From Rhodobacteraceae bacterium IMCC1335 (lineage in GTDB: Bacteria; Pseudomonadota; Alphaproteobacteria; Rhodobacterales; Rhodobacteraceae), in assembly GCA_039640495.1 (NCBI GenBank), contig CP046864.1, positions 1,302,001 to 1,366,000 on the forward strand: a stretch of 64,000 nucleotides of DNA, written 5' to 3'. Position numbers and translations under genes: made by a program. Shown here one piece after another: positions 36,812 to 45,678 of this stretch (the first letter of the stretch is position 1; each line of letters opens with the position of its first letter). Under the pieces are notes generated by a model. The model ran no database searches and was not told where the DNA came from. It was given only the letters and a program-made list of their open reading frames with translations.

Positions 36812-37912
36812 ATGTCACCTGTTTTGGATATCAGAAATCTATCTAAGAATTTCGGCTCAATCGAAATTTTGAAAAATATCAATATTTCTATCGACGAGGG
36901 CGATTTTTTGGTTCTCGTTGGCCCTTCTGGATGCGGGAAATCGACCTTGCTCAATTGCATTGCGGGGCTGGAGCCGATCAGCAATGGTGGGATTACGATC
37001 AGCGGGCAGGATATGACCCATGTCAGCCCTAAGGATCGCAATATCGCAATGGTGTTTCAATCTTATGCGCTCTACCCCACCATGTCGGTTGCGAAAAATA
37101 TCACGTTTGGGATGAAAGTGCGCGGCGTTGATAAAGAGGTCCAAGCACAAAAATTGCAGGAGGTGTCACGCCAGCTGCAAATTGAACCATTGTTGAACCG
37201 GCGGCCGGGGCAACTGTCCGGTGGGCAACGCCAAAGGGTGGCCATGGGGCGGGCGTTGGTGCGAGATCCAAAGCTGTTTTTATTTGATGAGCCTTTGTCA
37301 AACCTCGATGCAAAACTGCGCGTTGAAATGCGCACCGAGATTAAGAAGCTGCACCAATCCTTGGGGGCCTCGATGGTTTATGTAACGCATGATCAGATCG
37401 AAGCGATGACCCTGGCGACAAAGATTGTTGTTATGAAAAGTGGTGTTATCCAGCAAATCGGTACGCCTGCAGAAATTTACAACCGGCCCGCAAATCTATT
37501 TGTAGCAGATTTTATGGGCTCGCCTGCGATGAATTTGGTGCCCGCTTCAACGTCAAAGACATCTTCTGGTTTTGATATTATTATTCGCCGTGATGGAGAA
37601 GATCCTCTGGTTTTGGCAGATACCAAAGCGCGTGATCTTCCCAGCGAAGTGATGCTTGGCTTGCGCCCAGAAGACATCACTGATGGTCAATTCCGCAATG
37701 GTTCGGCAAAACCAATGGCGCCTTGCAAAGTGAGCGTTGTCGAGCCGGCAGGGGCCGATACATTTGTCGTGCTCAGCCTTGGCGGAAAAGAAGTTACGGC
37801 GCGGCTTCAGGCGGAAACCTCAGCCGAAGCAGGGAAGTCGATGGAGTTTTGTTTTGATCTGAATAAGGCATCTTATTTTGATCGCGATACGGGCCATCGC
37901 CTGTCAGTTTAG
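36812..37912 (+). CDS. Glucose-type ABC transporter ATP-binding protein (UgpC/MalK type)
   Basis: A 366-residue ATPase. Walker [18 protein letters not shown]-loop MVFQSYALYPTMSVAKNI, signature QLSGGQRQRVAMGRALVRD, Walker B LFLFDEPLSNLDAKLR and switch YVTHDQIEAMTLATKI are all present. A C-terminal OB-type regulatory domain follows (GLRPEDITDG). It is the last gene of the gts-type operon, starting five bases after the second permease. Confidence 0.93.
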   Translation: MSPVLDIRNLSKNFGSIEILKNINISIDEGDFLVLVGPSGCGKSTLLNCIAGLEPISNGGITISGQDMTHVSPKDRNIAMVFQSYALYPTMSVAKNITFGMKVRGVDKEVQAQKLQEVSRQLQIEPLLNRRPGQLSGGQRQRVAMGRALVRDPKLFLFDEPLSNLDAKLRVEMRTEIKKLHQSLGASMVYVTHDQIEAMTLATKIVVMKSGVIQQIGTPAEIYNRPANLFVADFMGSPAMNLVPASTSKTSSGFDIIIRRDGEDPLVLADTKARDLPSEVMLGLRPEDITDGQFRNGSAKPMAPCKVSVVEPAGADTFVVLSLGGKEVTARLQAETSAEAGKSMEFCFDLNKASYFDRDTGHRLSV

Positions 37913-38194
37913 GGCTGTTTTAAGTTTTCTCCTCGCATCGCTGCGTTACGCGTTGCTGTCTGGCTTAGGTTTAAAGGCCTTAAAGCGCTGGGCGCTATGG
38001 CTTTTTCAACAGTGGGTTTTTGCCGCCCCTTTGCAGGGCTGTTAGCAAAGCCGTTATTTTGGCACTATAAAGTTTCATAGTCTCTGATAGTCTTCCCTCT
38101 ATCACAGGGCGAGGCAGGTTATGAAAGCGCAGACTATAAAAAATGGGTGCAATCCCATCTCTTTTTACCGCCGTAATTTGGTTGGGTGTTGATA

Positions 38195-39322
38195 ATGGGC
38201 AGCCGGCTTTTTTCGCCCATTTCTTTGGCAGATGTTGAACTGCGCAATCGCATCATTGTGGCGCCAATGTGTCAATATAGCGCGGATGCAGGATGCGCTA
38301 CGGATTGGCATTTAATGCATTTGGGGCAGTTCGCGGTGTCTGGTGTGGGGCTGATCTTTACCGAAGCGGTTGGGGTGGAAATGGCGGGTCGGATCACTCC
38401 GGGATGTTTAAGCTTGTGCTCGGATGCGCAGGAGAGCAGCTTGAAACGCGTGGTTGATTTTTGTCAAAAATTTGGTAACGCCAAATTGGGAATACAGCTT
38501 GCCCATGCTGGACGCAAAGGATCAACGGATCTGCCCTGGAATGGTGGGAAGCCCATTTCACCAAATGAGCCGCGCGGATGGCAAACTGATGGTCCGTCAG
38601 CATTGCCGTATGCGCCTCTAGGGTGGGATGCGCCTGCCGCGTTGGATCAGGCTGGGCTGCTGCGAATCAAGAATGCCTTTGTGAGCGCCGCGGAGCGCGC
38701 CGACCGCATCGGGTTTGATGTTGCGGAACTGCATGCCGCGCATGGGTATTTGTTGCATCAGTTTCTTTCGCCCTTAAGCAACCTGCGCGCGGATGAGTAT
38801 GGAGGAAGTTTGCAAGGTCGCATGCGGTTTCCTTTGGCTGTGTTCGAGGCAGTGCGCGAAATCTGGCCCAAACATAAGGCTTTGGGCGTGCGGATTTCGG
38901 CCACCGATTGGGTCGCCCGCTCAAGCTGGACACTCGCTGAATCGCAGATCTTTGCCGAAGAGTTGAAAACCCGTGGCTGCGATTTCATCGATGTGTCAAG
39001 CGCGGGGAATTCGCCAGAGCAAGAGATAGATGCCGGCCCAGGCTATCAAACCGGATTTGCCGCGGAGATTAAGCGCATAACCGGTATGCCGACAATGGCG
39101 GTTGGTCAAATCACCGATCCAAAACAGGCCGAGGCGGTGCTGCGTTCGGGGCAGGCTGATATGGTTTCGCTTGGACGTGCGATGTTAAACAACCCGCGTT
39201 GGGCGTGGCAGGCGGCAGAAAGCCTGAATGCGAAAGCTGCATATCCCCCTCAATATAGGCGCTCGAACAAAGCCTTTCTAGCTTTGCCGGTGCCGGGAAA
39301 CCCGCCGGTTGCCACAAAATGA
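38195..39322 (+). CDS. NADH:flavin oxidoreductase, Old Yellow Enzyme family (YqjM/NamA type)
   Basis: A 375-residue FMN-dependent ene-reductase. It starts GSRLFSPISLADVELRNRIIV and has the thermophilic-like class cysteine C26 in APMCQYSA, the LAHAGRKGS motif with substrate histidine, HAAHGYLLHQFLSPLSN with catalytic residues, and GGSLQGRMRF. YqjM-class enzymes reduce activated C=C bonds in cytoplasmic substrates. ATG 38195 was chosen from several clustered starts. It lies 282 bases after the sugar ATPase and is probably a separate unit. Confidence 0.9.
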   Translation: MGSRLFSPISLADVELRNRIIVAPMCQYSADAGCATDWHLMHLGQFAVSGVGLIFTEAVGVEMAGRITPGCLSLCSDAQESSLKRVVDFCQKFGNAKLGIQLAHAGRKGSTDLPWNGGKPISPNEPRGWQTDGPSALPYAPLGWDAPAALDQAGLLRIKNAFVSAAERADRIGFDVAELHAAHGYLLHQFLSPLSNLRADEYGGSLQGRMRFPLAVFEAVREIWPKHKALGVRISATDWVARSSWTLAESQIFAEELKTRGCDFIDVSSAGNSPEQEIDAGPGYQTGFAAEIKRITGMPTMAVGQITDPKQAEAVLRSGQADMVSLGRAMLNNPRWAWQAAESLNAKAAYPPQYRRSNKAFLALPVPGNPPVATK

Positions 39323-39517
39323 AACGGGCATTGTCAGCCCCTGACGTTGTGTTAAAAAAACGTTTCTATCTGCTCAGATCATTAAAACGATAAGCGTTTT
39401 AAAAAGCTGCGCTTGGCAGGGCGCCAGGCCGATAGGCCGTTTTAAACCGAAATTGGGGCTTCAAAACACAGCAATGCCGGCTAAAAAAAGGCGCCGCGCC
39501 TTGACAGGATTGGGCGA

Positions 39518-40300
39518 TTATAATGTTTCTACATTGCCACAGATGCTAATCGCTTGTCCGGATATGTTGCGGCCAAGAGGCGAGGCAAGAAAGATGGCTT
39601 GGTCGGCAACATCTTGCGCGCTGACCATGCGTCGAAGCGATATCTTCTGCAGGTAGTCTTGCTCCATATCTTGATAGGAAAGCTCTAGCGCGGCGGCGCG
39701 ATCAGCAATCACCTTCTGCATTCTTGGCCCCTTCACGATGCCCGGCAACAACGCGTTGGCGCGTATTCCGCTTGGGCCCAATTCGATTGCTAAGCTTTTC
39801 ACCAAACCAATTATGGCCCATTTGGTGGCAGAATAAGGCGTTCGATAGCCATAGCCCAAGCGCCCTGCAACCGATGATATGCAGATAATTGAGGCGTTCT
39901 GAGACCGCTTCAGAAACGGCATCGCGTATTTTGTGCAGTAAAATTGACCATTGAGATTTACATCCACGGTGTCGCGCCATTTGGTGCTTTCAATATCTTC
40001 TATGGCGCCGGTTGGGCCTGCAATGCCTGCGTTGTTCACCAAAACGTCCACGCCGCCCATTTCAGTGGCCGCCTTTTTAAATAATCGCGCCACCTGCTCT
40101 TCATGGGCGATATCGCAATGGCTGCGACCCCAATCGGGATGGCTGGCTTTCACGTCACTCAAGGCTGAGTTATCTGCGTCGCAGATATGGATTTGAGCAC
40201 CATAAGAGGCAAAACTTTCTGCAATCACCCGCCCAATCCCGTTGCCACCCGCCGTGACCAAGACTTTTAAATCTTTACATAAATTTGTCTGAAAACCCAT
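39518..40300 (-). CDS. Short-chain dehydrogenase/reductase
   Basis: A 260-residue classical SDR. The cofactor motif is TAGGNGIG at 16-23, NNAG at 89-92, the catalytic serine in CISSVAG near 142 and the YSATK pair Y156/K160. The acidic residue in CDAD after the second strand favours NAD. It is the third gene of a leftward trio with the BKACE and 3-hydroxyacyl-CoA dehydrogenase-like proteins and may oxidise the starting hydroxy compound. The substrate is unknown. Confidence 0.9.
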   Translation of the reverse strand: MGFQTNLCKDLKVLVTAGGNGIGRVIAESFASYGAQIHICDADNSALSDVKASHPDWGRSHCDIAHEEQVARLFKKAATEMGGVDVLVNNAGIAGPTGAIEDIESTKWRDTVDVNLNGQFYCTKYAMPFLKRSQNASIICISSVAGRLGYGYRTPYSATKWAIIGLVKSLAIELGPSGIRANALLPGIVKGPRMQKVIADRAAALELSYQDMEQDYLQKISLRRMVSAQDVADQAIFLASPLGRNISGQAISICGNVETL

Positions 40301-40321
40301 AATCTTGTCCTTAGTGGCGGT

Positions 40322-41257
40322 TCAAAAATTAACCCGGTCAGCGCCTTTTAATTCCAGCATCTCTCTGGTCTGCGCAGGAGTGGCGATATTCAAAGAAAGG
40401 CCTTCGAGAATTTGCCGTATTTTGGTAACTTGATCTGCGTTGGATTTTGCCAATTCTTTAGGCGCGATCCATAAGGAATCTTCTAATCCGACACGCACAT
40501 TTGCCCCTTGCGCAGCGCCCATGGCAGCCAATGGCATTTGATGGCGCCCGGCTCCGAGGATTGACCATTGATACTCGGACCCAAATAAGCGATCCGCGGT
40601 GCGCTTCATATGCATCAGGTCTTCAGGATGCGCGCCAATACCGCCAAGCAGACCAAAAACAGATTGAATAAATAAAGGCGTTTTGGCCAAACCGCGATCA
40701 ACGAAATGCGCCACATTATACAGATGCGAAATATCGTAGCATTCAAATTCAAAGCGCGTACCATTTTCATTGCCGATGCGCAGGATTGTTTCGATGTCTT
40801 GGAAGGTGTTTTTGAAGACAAGGTCGCGAGAGTTTTCTAGGTTTTCGCGTTCCCATGTATGGGTGAAGTGATCAAAGCGATCCAGCATAGGATAAAGCCC
40901 AAAATTCATTGACCCCATATTCAAGGACGCTACTTCTGGTTGAAAGGTTGTGGCCGGCTGCATCCGTTCTGCCACGCTCATATGCGGACTGCCTCCGGTG
41001 GTGATGTTGATGACGGCATCTGTCGCTTGTTTTATCCGCGGCAGAAATTGTTCAAAAACGCGGGGGTCTTGGCTAGGTTTCCCTGTGTCAGGATCGCGCG
41101 CATGCAGATGTAAAATGGAAGCGCCCGCTTCGGCGGCTGCAATCGCAGCGGCCGTGATTTCATCTGGTGTTACCGGCAGATAAGGTGACATGCTGGGGGT
41201 GTGGATCGCACCGGTCACGGCGCAGGTGATAATTACATTGCGGTTGGGTTTGCTCAT
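40322..41257 (-). CDS. Beta-keto acid cleavage enzyme (BKACE, DUF849)
   Basis: A 311-residue zinc-dependent enzyme of the Kce family, which condenses a beta-keto acid with acetyl-CoA and releases acetoacetate or acetoacetyl-CoA plus a shortened product. The zinc motif HxH is at 50-52 (ILHLHARDPDTGKPSQDP), after an opening ITCAVTGAIHTPSMSPYLP typical of the family. NMGSMNFG and FEFECYDISHL are further family marks. ATG 41257 follows the upstream gene's stop by one base. With the dehydrogenase next to it, a route hydroxy-acid to keto-acid to cleavage, as in carnitine breakdown, is plausible. Confidence 0.92.
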   Translation of the reverse strand: MSKPNRNVIITCAVTGAIHTPSMSPYLPVTPDEITAAAIAAAEAGASILHLHARDPDTGKPSQDPRVFEQFLPRIKQATDAVINITTGGSPHMSVAERMQPATTFQPEVASLNMGSMNFGLYPMLDRFDHFTHTWERENLENSRDLVFKNTFQDIETILRIGNENGTRFEFECYDISHLYNVAHFVDRGLAKTPLFIQSVFGLLGGIGAHPEDLMHMKRTADRLFGSEYQWSILGAGRHQMPLAAMGAAQGANVRVGLEDSLWIAPKELAKSNADQVTKIRQILEGLSLNIATPAQTREMLELKGADRVNF

Positions 41258-41258
41258 T

Positions 41259-42230
41259 TTAGCGATCCTGCTTTTGTTTATGTGCGGCCAGCGCGGCCAA
41301 GCGCGCATCACGCCAATACTGGCGCTGGTTCAGATCTTTTATATCCAGCGCAGCGCGTCTTTCCTGCGCTATTTTATCAATAGCCGCTTTGCTCCAGTCA
41401 GGGCTAGCCAGCGGCGGCTCTGCCATCGCGCGATACATCGCGCCGTAACGGGCCGCATAATCAGCCAACCCGCCGGGTGCGTTTAAATCGATGGTTTCAA
41501 ATGGCCCCATAAAGGACCAGCGCATGCCCAAACCATCGCGGATTGTTTTATCGATATCCTCAGCTGAGGCGATCCCGGCCTGCGAGAGGCGCAACGCTTC
41601 ATTGAGCAAGGCGCCTTGAAGACGGTTGAGCACAAAGCCTGGTATTTCTTTATGCAACGTAATGGGAGTCTGGCCGATAGATATCATAATTTGATGGACG
41701 GTTTTAATAGTATTCGGATCGTTCCACTCGGCAGAAGAAATTTCGACAAGTGGAACCAGATGGGGTGGATTTACAGGATGCGCCACCAAAGCGCGATGTC
41801 GTCCGGAAAGATCTGCAGTAAATTGTGAGGCCATCAGGCCTGAGCTTGAGCTGGCCAATATCGCCTCTGGAGAAGCGATTTTATCCAGTTCTCCAAAGAT
41901 CTTGCATTTTTCATCTAAATTTTCAGGTCCGCATTCCTGAATATAATCAGCGCCTTGAACGGCCGCTTGGAGCTCGGCTACGCAGTGAATATGCGATTGA
42001 ATTTCGCTCGTGTCTGAGCACAGATGATGGGCTTCAAGCAAATTAAGTTGCGCTGCTATGCTGTCTTGCGCTGCAATACGCGCCTGCTGGTGAGGATCGT
42101 ATAAACTTACGCGCCACCCGGCCCGGGCAAATACAATTGCCCATCCGCAGCCAATCAGCCCCGCCCCGATAATCGCTACTGTTTTCGACATATTTTCTGG
42201 GTTTGTTGAGACGTGCTCAGAGTTTTGCAT
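41259..42230 (-). CDS. 3-hydroxyacyl-CoA dehydrogenase-like protein (lambda-crystallin / carnitine dehydrogenase group)
   Basis: A 323-residue NAD-dependent dehydrogenase with the Rossmann motif GAGLIGCGWA at 22-31 and the catalytic region AHPVNPPHLVPLVEI. PGFVLNRLQGALLNEALRL belongs to the C-terminal helical domain. Length and motifs fit lambda-crystallin-type L-gulonate dehydrogenases and the dehydrogenase half of carnitine dehydrogenase better than fatty-acid enzymes. It precedes the BKACE gene in the same run. ATG 42230 is first in frame; ATG 42191, where the core begins, lacks a ribosome site. Confidence 0.87.
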   Translation of the reverse strand: MQNSEHVSTNPENMSKTVAIIGAGLIGCGWAIVFARAGWRVSLYDPHQQARIAAQDSIAAQLNLLEAHHLCSDTSEIQSHIHCVAELQAAVQGADYIQECGPENLDEKCKIFGELDKIASPEAILASSSSGLMASQFTADLSGRHRALVAHPVNPPHLVPLVEISSAEWNDPNTIKTVHQIMISIGQTPITLHKEIPGFVLNRLQGALLNEALRLSQAGIASAEDIDKTIRDGLGMRWSFMGPFETIDLNAPGGLADYAARYGAMYRAMAEPPLASPDWSKAAIDKIAQERRAALDIKDLNQRQYWRDARLAALAAHKQKQDR

Positions 42231-42593
42231 GTAACGTGATCCCGCTGGGGTTAAAGGAAGGTATCATCATGTACCCGCGTTTCAGCCCCAGACCAGGGGC
42301 TGATTTCAAGCGAATATGTCTTTGATAAGCGCTTTTGGCAATCTTGTTTTCTGCGCGGCCTTGCAGATCCAGTTTTCGCCGTGACTGTCAGCCACGTTGG
42401 GTGGTAAGCGGCTGAGAGCAAAGCTTGTTTTGTCGATCAACAGGGTAACGCGTGTGCAGGGGGCTATGCAACCTCAACAAGCGCAACCTTTTCAAATCGC
42501 AAGGTCATTGAAACTTTTGGATATTCTGCGTAAGCCAAGAAACGGGATATTTGGCATGTTTCCGGATTTTGTTCACAAAATAGGCTTATAGAG
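42231..42593. other. Intergenic region without a supported gene
   Basis: This 363-base divergent region lies between the dehydrogenase gene and the AEC transporter gene and should contain both promoters. A short TTG-started frame at 42397-42591 has no ribosome site and no family resemblance, so it is not annotated. I found no clear palindromic operator. Confidence 0.5.
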
Positions 42594-43477
42594 ATGTCTC
42601 TTCTTTTCTCTGTTTTAGAAGTTGTGGCGCCGGTTTTCATTCTGGCGGCTATAGGGTTTTTATGGGTGAAGCTGGGGTTTGAGTATCGGGTGCAGTTTGT
42701 TACCCGTCTGTCTATGAGTTTGGGTGTGCCTTGTTTAATTTTTACTGCGCTGATGCAAACGAAAATTGACGCTGGTTTTTTGCAAATCACCGTGTTTGCA
42801 AGCATTCTGGCCTACGCATTGGTAACATTGGTGGGTTTTGCTTTGGTCAAGTTGGCGGGCTTGGATCTGCGCACCTATTTGGGGCCATTAATTTTTGGAA
42901 ATACTGGGAATGTAGGCCTTCCGTTGGCATTTTTCGCTTTTGGCGATGAAGGGTTTGGCTATGCTGTTGTGATCTTTGCAATTATGGGCATGTATTCTTT
43001 CACGGCAGGAATTTGGATCGTGTCCGGGGCGGCTCATTCTTTAAAATCGTAAAAGAGCCCCTGGTCTCGGCCACGTTTTTAGGTGCGCTGTTTTTATGGC
43101 AGGGTTGGGAAACGCCGCCGTTTTTGACCAACACTCTTGAATTGATCGGGCAAATGGCGATTCCATTAATGCTGATTACGCTTGGGGTGGCGGTGGCTCG
43201 CCTAACGCCGGGGCGGGTTTCAAAAGTGGCGTGGTTGGCGCTTATCAAATATGCCGGATGTTTGATCTGTGCTTGTGCGGCTGGATGGTGGTTTAATCTA
43301 CCTGATATTGCCTTTGCCGTTTTGGTGCTGCAAGTCACAACGCCAGTCGCTGTAACATCTTATATGCTGGCAGAGAAATACGGTGCTGATGCGCAAGCGG
43401 TTGCTGGATTGGTGGTTATCTCAACCTTATTTTCGGTAGCTCTGATCCCGATCACTTTGGCCGTTTTGATCGCTTAA
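42594..43477 (+). pseudogene. AEC-family (auxin efflux carrier-like) transporter split by a -1 frameshift
   Basis: Two frames together encode one AEC permease. The first (42594-43052) gives about five membrane segments with SMSLGVPCLIFTAL and FGNTGNVGLPLAFFAFGDE, then stops at TAA 43050. The second continues from ATC at 43046 as IVKEPLVSATFLGALFLW through QMAIPLMLITLGVAVA to ISTLFSVALIPITLAVLIA. Reading -1 at 43040-43046 joins them into 294 residues, a normal family length, with no lost segment. The joint lies exactly on TTTAAAA in slippery phase. It may be a recent one-base deletion, an assembly error in a short run, or programmed frameshifting. Such carriers usually export or import carboxylates. 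Confidence 0.85.
43040..43046 (+). other. Slippery heptamer T TTA AAA at the transporter frame break
   Basis: In the upstream frame the codons are TCT TTA AAA TCG TAA, giving X-XXY-YYZ phasing. After a one-base backward slip the next codons are ATC GTA AAA GAG, which open the downstream half. I see no strong downstream hairpin or upstream Shine-Dalgarno-like stimulator, so the site is suggestive only. Confidence 0.5.
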
Positions 43478-43648
43478 GCGCATAGAGAGATTTTTCGGCC
43501 TGCCAATAATGAAGCTCTGCTGCTTCGGTAAATTTGGCCTCCAGCGCGGCTGCCATCCTCAAAAAACGCAGGGGCATCGTTTTTGCTAGACAAAATTGGA
43601 ACTTGGACGCGATAGTTTGTGCAACTAGGTCAAAAAAAGGAACGACAT

Positions 43649-44965
43649 ATGTTTATGTACGAGGCCTTGCTGAGCCGCGCGAAAAACCAATCTCCTATTC
43701 GCGTTGGTCTTATTGGCGCGGGAAAGTTTGGCTCTATGTTTTTGGGGCAAGTGCCCAGTACACCGGGCCTTGAGGTGGTGGCAATTGCGGATCTATTCCC
43801 GGATCAAGCAAAGGCAACTTGCGCTTCAATCGGTTGGTCAAAGGAGTTAATCGCCCAAACAATTTTCTCACAGGACGCGGTTGAAATCATGCAAAGCGTC
43901 GAGCTGGATGTGATCGTTGAAGCCACTGGAGATCCGATTGCGGGGATCACGCATGCGCGCCATGCGATTGCAAACCGTCTTCATATTGTTATGGTAAATG
44001 TGGAAGCCGATGTGCTTGCGGGAAGTTTTTTAGCGCAAGAAGCCGAAGAGGCGGGGGTTGTTTATTCGATGGCGTATGGCGATCAGCCTGCGCTGACTTG
44101 CGAATTGGTGGATTGGGCCAGATCTAGCGGGTTTCGTGTGATTGCGGCGGGCAAGGGCACCAAATATTTGCCCTCTTATCATATGTCGACACCAGATACC
44201 GTGTGGGAGCATTATGGGTTAACGCCCAGCCAGGCAGAAGCGGCTGGTATGAACAGCAAGATGTTCAATTCCTTTTTAGATGGAACCAAATCCGCATTGG
44301 AAATGGCGGCGATTTCAAATGCCACTGGATTGATGGCACCCAGTCAGGGCTTGGCCTTCCCACCTGCGGGTATGGATGATTTGGCGCATGTGCTTCGACC
44401 GCGGGCTGAAGGCGGGCAATTGGAGGCAAGCGGGCAGGTTGAAGTGGTGTCCTCTGTTGAACGGGATGGCAGGCCCGTGTTTCGAGATTTGCGCTGGGGT
44501 GTCTACGTTGTGCTAGAAGCCCCGACCGAATATGCCGCCGCATGTTTTCGCCAATATGGCATGAATACAGACGAGTCGGGCCGCTATTCAGCGATGTATA
44601 AGCCCTTTCATTTAATTGGTTTAGAGTTAAATATTTCGATCCTGTCCGCGGCTCTGCTCAATAGCCCAACGGGCAGAACCAAGGGGTTTCATGCCGATGT
44701 GGTGGCGGTGGCCAAGCGTGACCTCAGCGCCGGTGAGAGGCTGGATGGCGAGGGCGGTTATACCGTTTGGGGTAAATTATTGCCCGCGCGCACATCGCTG
44801 GAGATGGGTGCGCTTCCAATTGGCTTGGCGCATAATGTAAATCTCAAAACCAATATTGCCGCCGGCGCGTGCCTTCGTTGGGACGATATCGATATTGACG
44901 CCCGCCTCGAGGCTGTGCAAATCCGCAAGCAAATGCAACCAACCCGCGCGGATCATGTAAGCTAG
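43649..44965 (+). CDS. NAD(P)-binding oxidoreductase with C-terminal SAF domain
   Basis: A 438-residue protein from ATG 43649, with AAGGA about seven bases upstream. The N-terminal Rossmann domain is PIRVGLIGAGKFGSMFLGQ. The middle resembles homoserine-dehydrogenase-like catalytic regions (AAGKGTKYLPSYHMSTPDT, FNSFLDGTKSALEMAAISNATGL). The last 80 residues form a SAF domain (AVAKRDLSAGERLDGEGGYTVWGKLLP). Such proteins are often misnamed as flagellar P-ring assembly proteins because of that domain. They are associated with sugar-acid catabolism, but no substrate can be given. It ends two bases from the convergent NYN gene. Confidence 0.85.
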   Translation: MFMYEALLSRAKNQSPIRVGLIGAGKFGSMFLGQVPSTPGLEVVAIADLFPDQAKATCASIGWSKELIAQTIFSQDAVEIMQSVELDVIVEATGDPIAGITHARHAIANRLHIVMVNVEADVLAGSFLAQEAEEAGVVYSMAYGDQPALTCELVDWARSSGFRVIAAGKGTKYLPSYHMSTPDTVWEHYGLTPSQAEAAGMNSKMFNSFLDGTKSALEMAAISNATGLMAPSQGLAFPPAGMDDLAHVLRPRAEGGQLEASGQVEVVSSVERDGRPVFRDLRWGVYVVLEAPTEYAAACFRQYGMNTDESGRYSAMYKPFHLIGLELNISILSAALLNSPTGRTKGFHADVVAVAKRDLSAGERLDGEGGYTVWGKLLPARTSLEMGALPIGLAHNVNLKTNIAAGACLRWDDIDIDARLEAVQIRKQMQPTRADHVS

Positions 44966-44967
44966 GT

Positions 44968-45678
44968 TTAAAGAATTGTCAGCTCACCCTGTAGCAAACC
45001 AACCCGTTTTAAAAAGCCTTTGCTGCCAAGACGAGAGACTGCTTTTTGATATAAAAAATCTTCGCTTGTTTTGTTAAAGCGATCATTACTTAACACCATA
45101 TAGTCATTGCGATCGGCAAATCGGATCAGCAACGCATCTGCCTTATGGCCTTTTTTCGAAACGGTGAGCATATGGCGGTCCACATCCAGTAAGCGGCTTA
45201 CGGCCATTGGAACAGTTTCATTAGGTTGTAGTAAGTCGTTTTCTTTCAAAGTGCGGTAAACGCTATGGTCAAAGAAAAGATGCAGGGTGAACCCGTCTTG
45301 ACGCAATTCATCGGTAAAGCGCTTCAACGTGATCAAATCCCATTGAGCAAGGCCCAAAAGGTTATTCCCATCTATCGCAAGATTGGTGACAGGAGTGGAA
45401 GAAGCTCTCGGGGCGGATGGCGGCTCAACTTCTAAACCTTGACGGATTTTTCGATAACCCCGATGCATGAGAAAAAAGGAAAATGCATAGACCACTAAGA
45501 CCACAATTTTATCTGGATCGGTATATAAAAGCAGGCATAAAGAAATGGTTACAGTGCCCCAAAGCGCATTTTCACCAAAGTAGAACCCGAAACCGATCAG
45601 AGCCAAGCTGATGATAAGAGGGTAATTATAAATTACAACGTCCAGCCAGTTCATGAATTGACCAAATTTCCTTTTCAT
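44968..45678 (-). CDS. Membrane-anchored NYN/PIN-like (Zc3h12a-type) putative ribonuclease
   Basis: A 236-residue protein. The first 72 residues contain three hydrophobic segments (about 19-36, 38-52, 57-71). After a proline-rich linker, the C-terminal 135 residues look like an NYN-domain nuclease of the Zc3h12a/regnase kind: NLAIDGNNLLG with D103, LFFDHSVY with D137, KADALLIRFA with D181 and the MVLSNDRF motif with D199. These acidic residues would bind magnesium in the active site. GAGGG six bases before ATG 45678 supports the start. The architecture places an RNase domain at the inner face of the membrane. Activity is untested and no partner gene is evident. Confidence 0.75.
   Translation of the reverse strand: MKRKFGQFMNWLDVVIYNYPLIISLALIGFGFYFGENALWGTVTISLCLLLYTDPDKIVVLVVYAFSFFLMHRGYRKIRQGLEVEPPSAPRASSTPVTNLAIDGNNLLGLAQWDLITLKRFTDELRQDGFTLHLFFDHSVYRTLKENDLLQPNETVPMAVSRLLDVDRHMLTVSKKGHKADALLIRFADRNDYMVLSNDRFNKTSEDFLYQKAVSRLGSKGFLKRVGLLQGELTIL

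Noticed and set aside
20057..37912. Sugar island as a recently acquired mobile element
   Set aside because: No integrase, tRNA border, transposase or flanking repeat is visible, and base use looks like the surroundings.
42397..42591. Small TTG-started frame before the AEC gene
   Set aside because: No ribosome site, no recognised family, and the stop is simply close to the next start.
44968..45678. NYN protein as a toxin of a toxin-antitoxin pair
   Set aside because: No small partner gene adjoins it, and the membrane anchor is unusual for such toxins.
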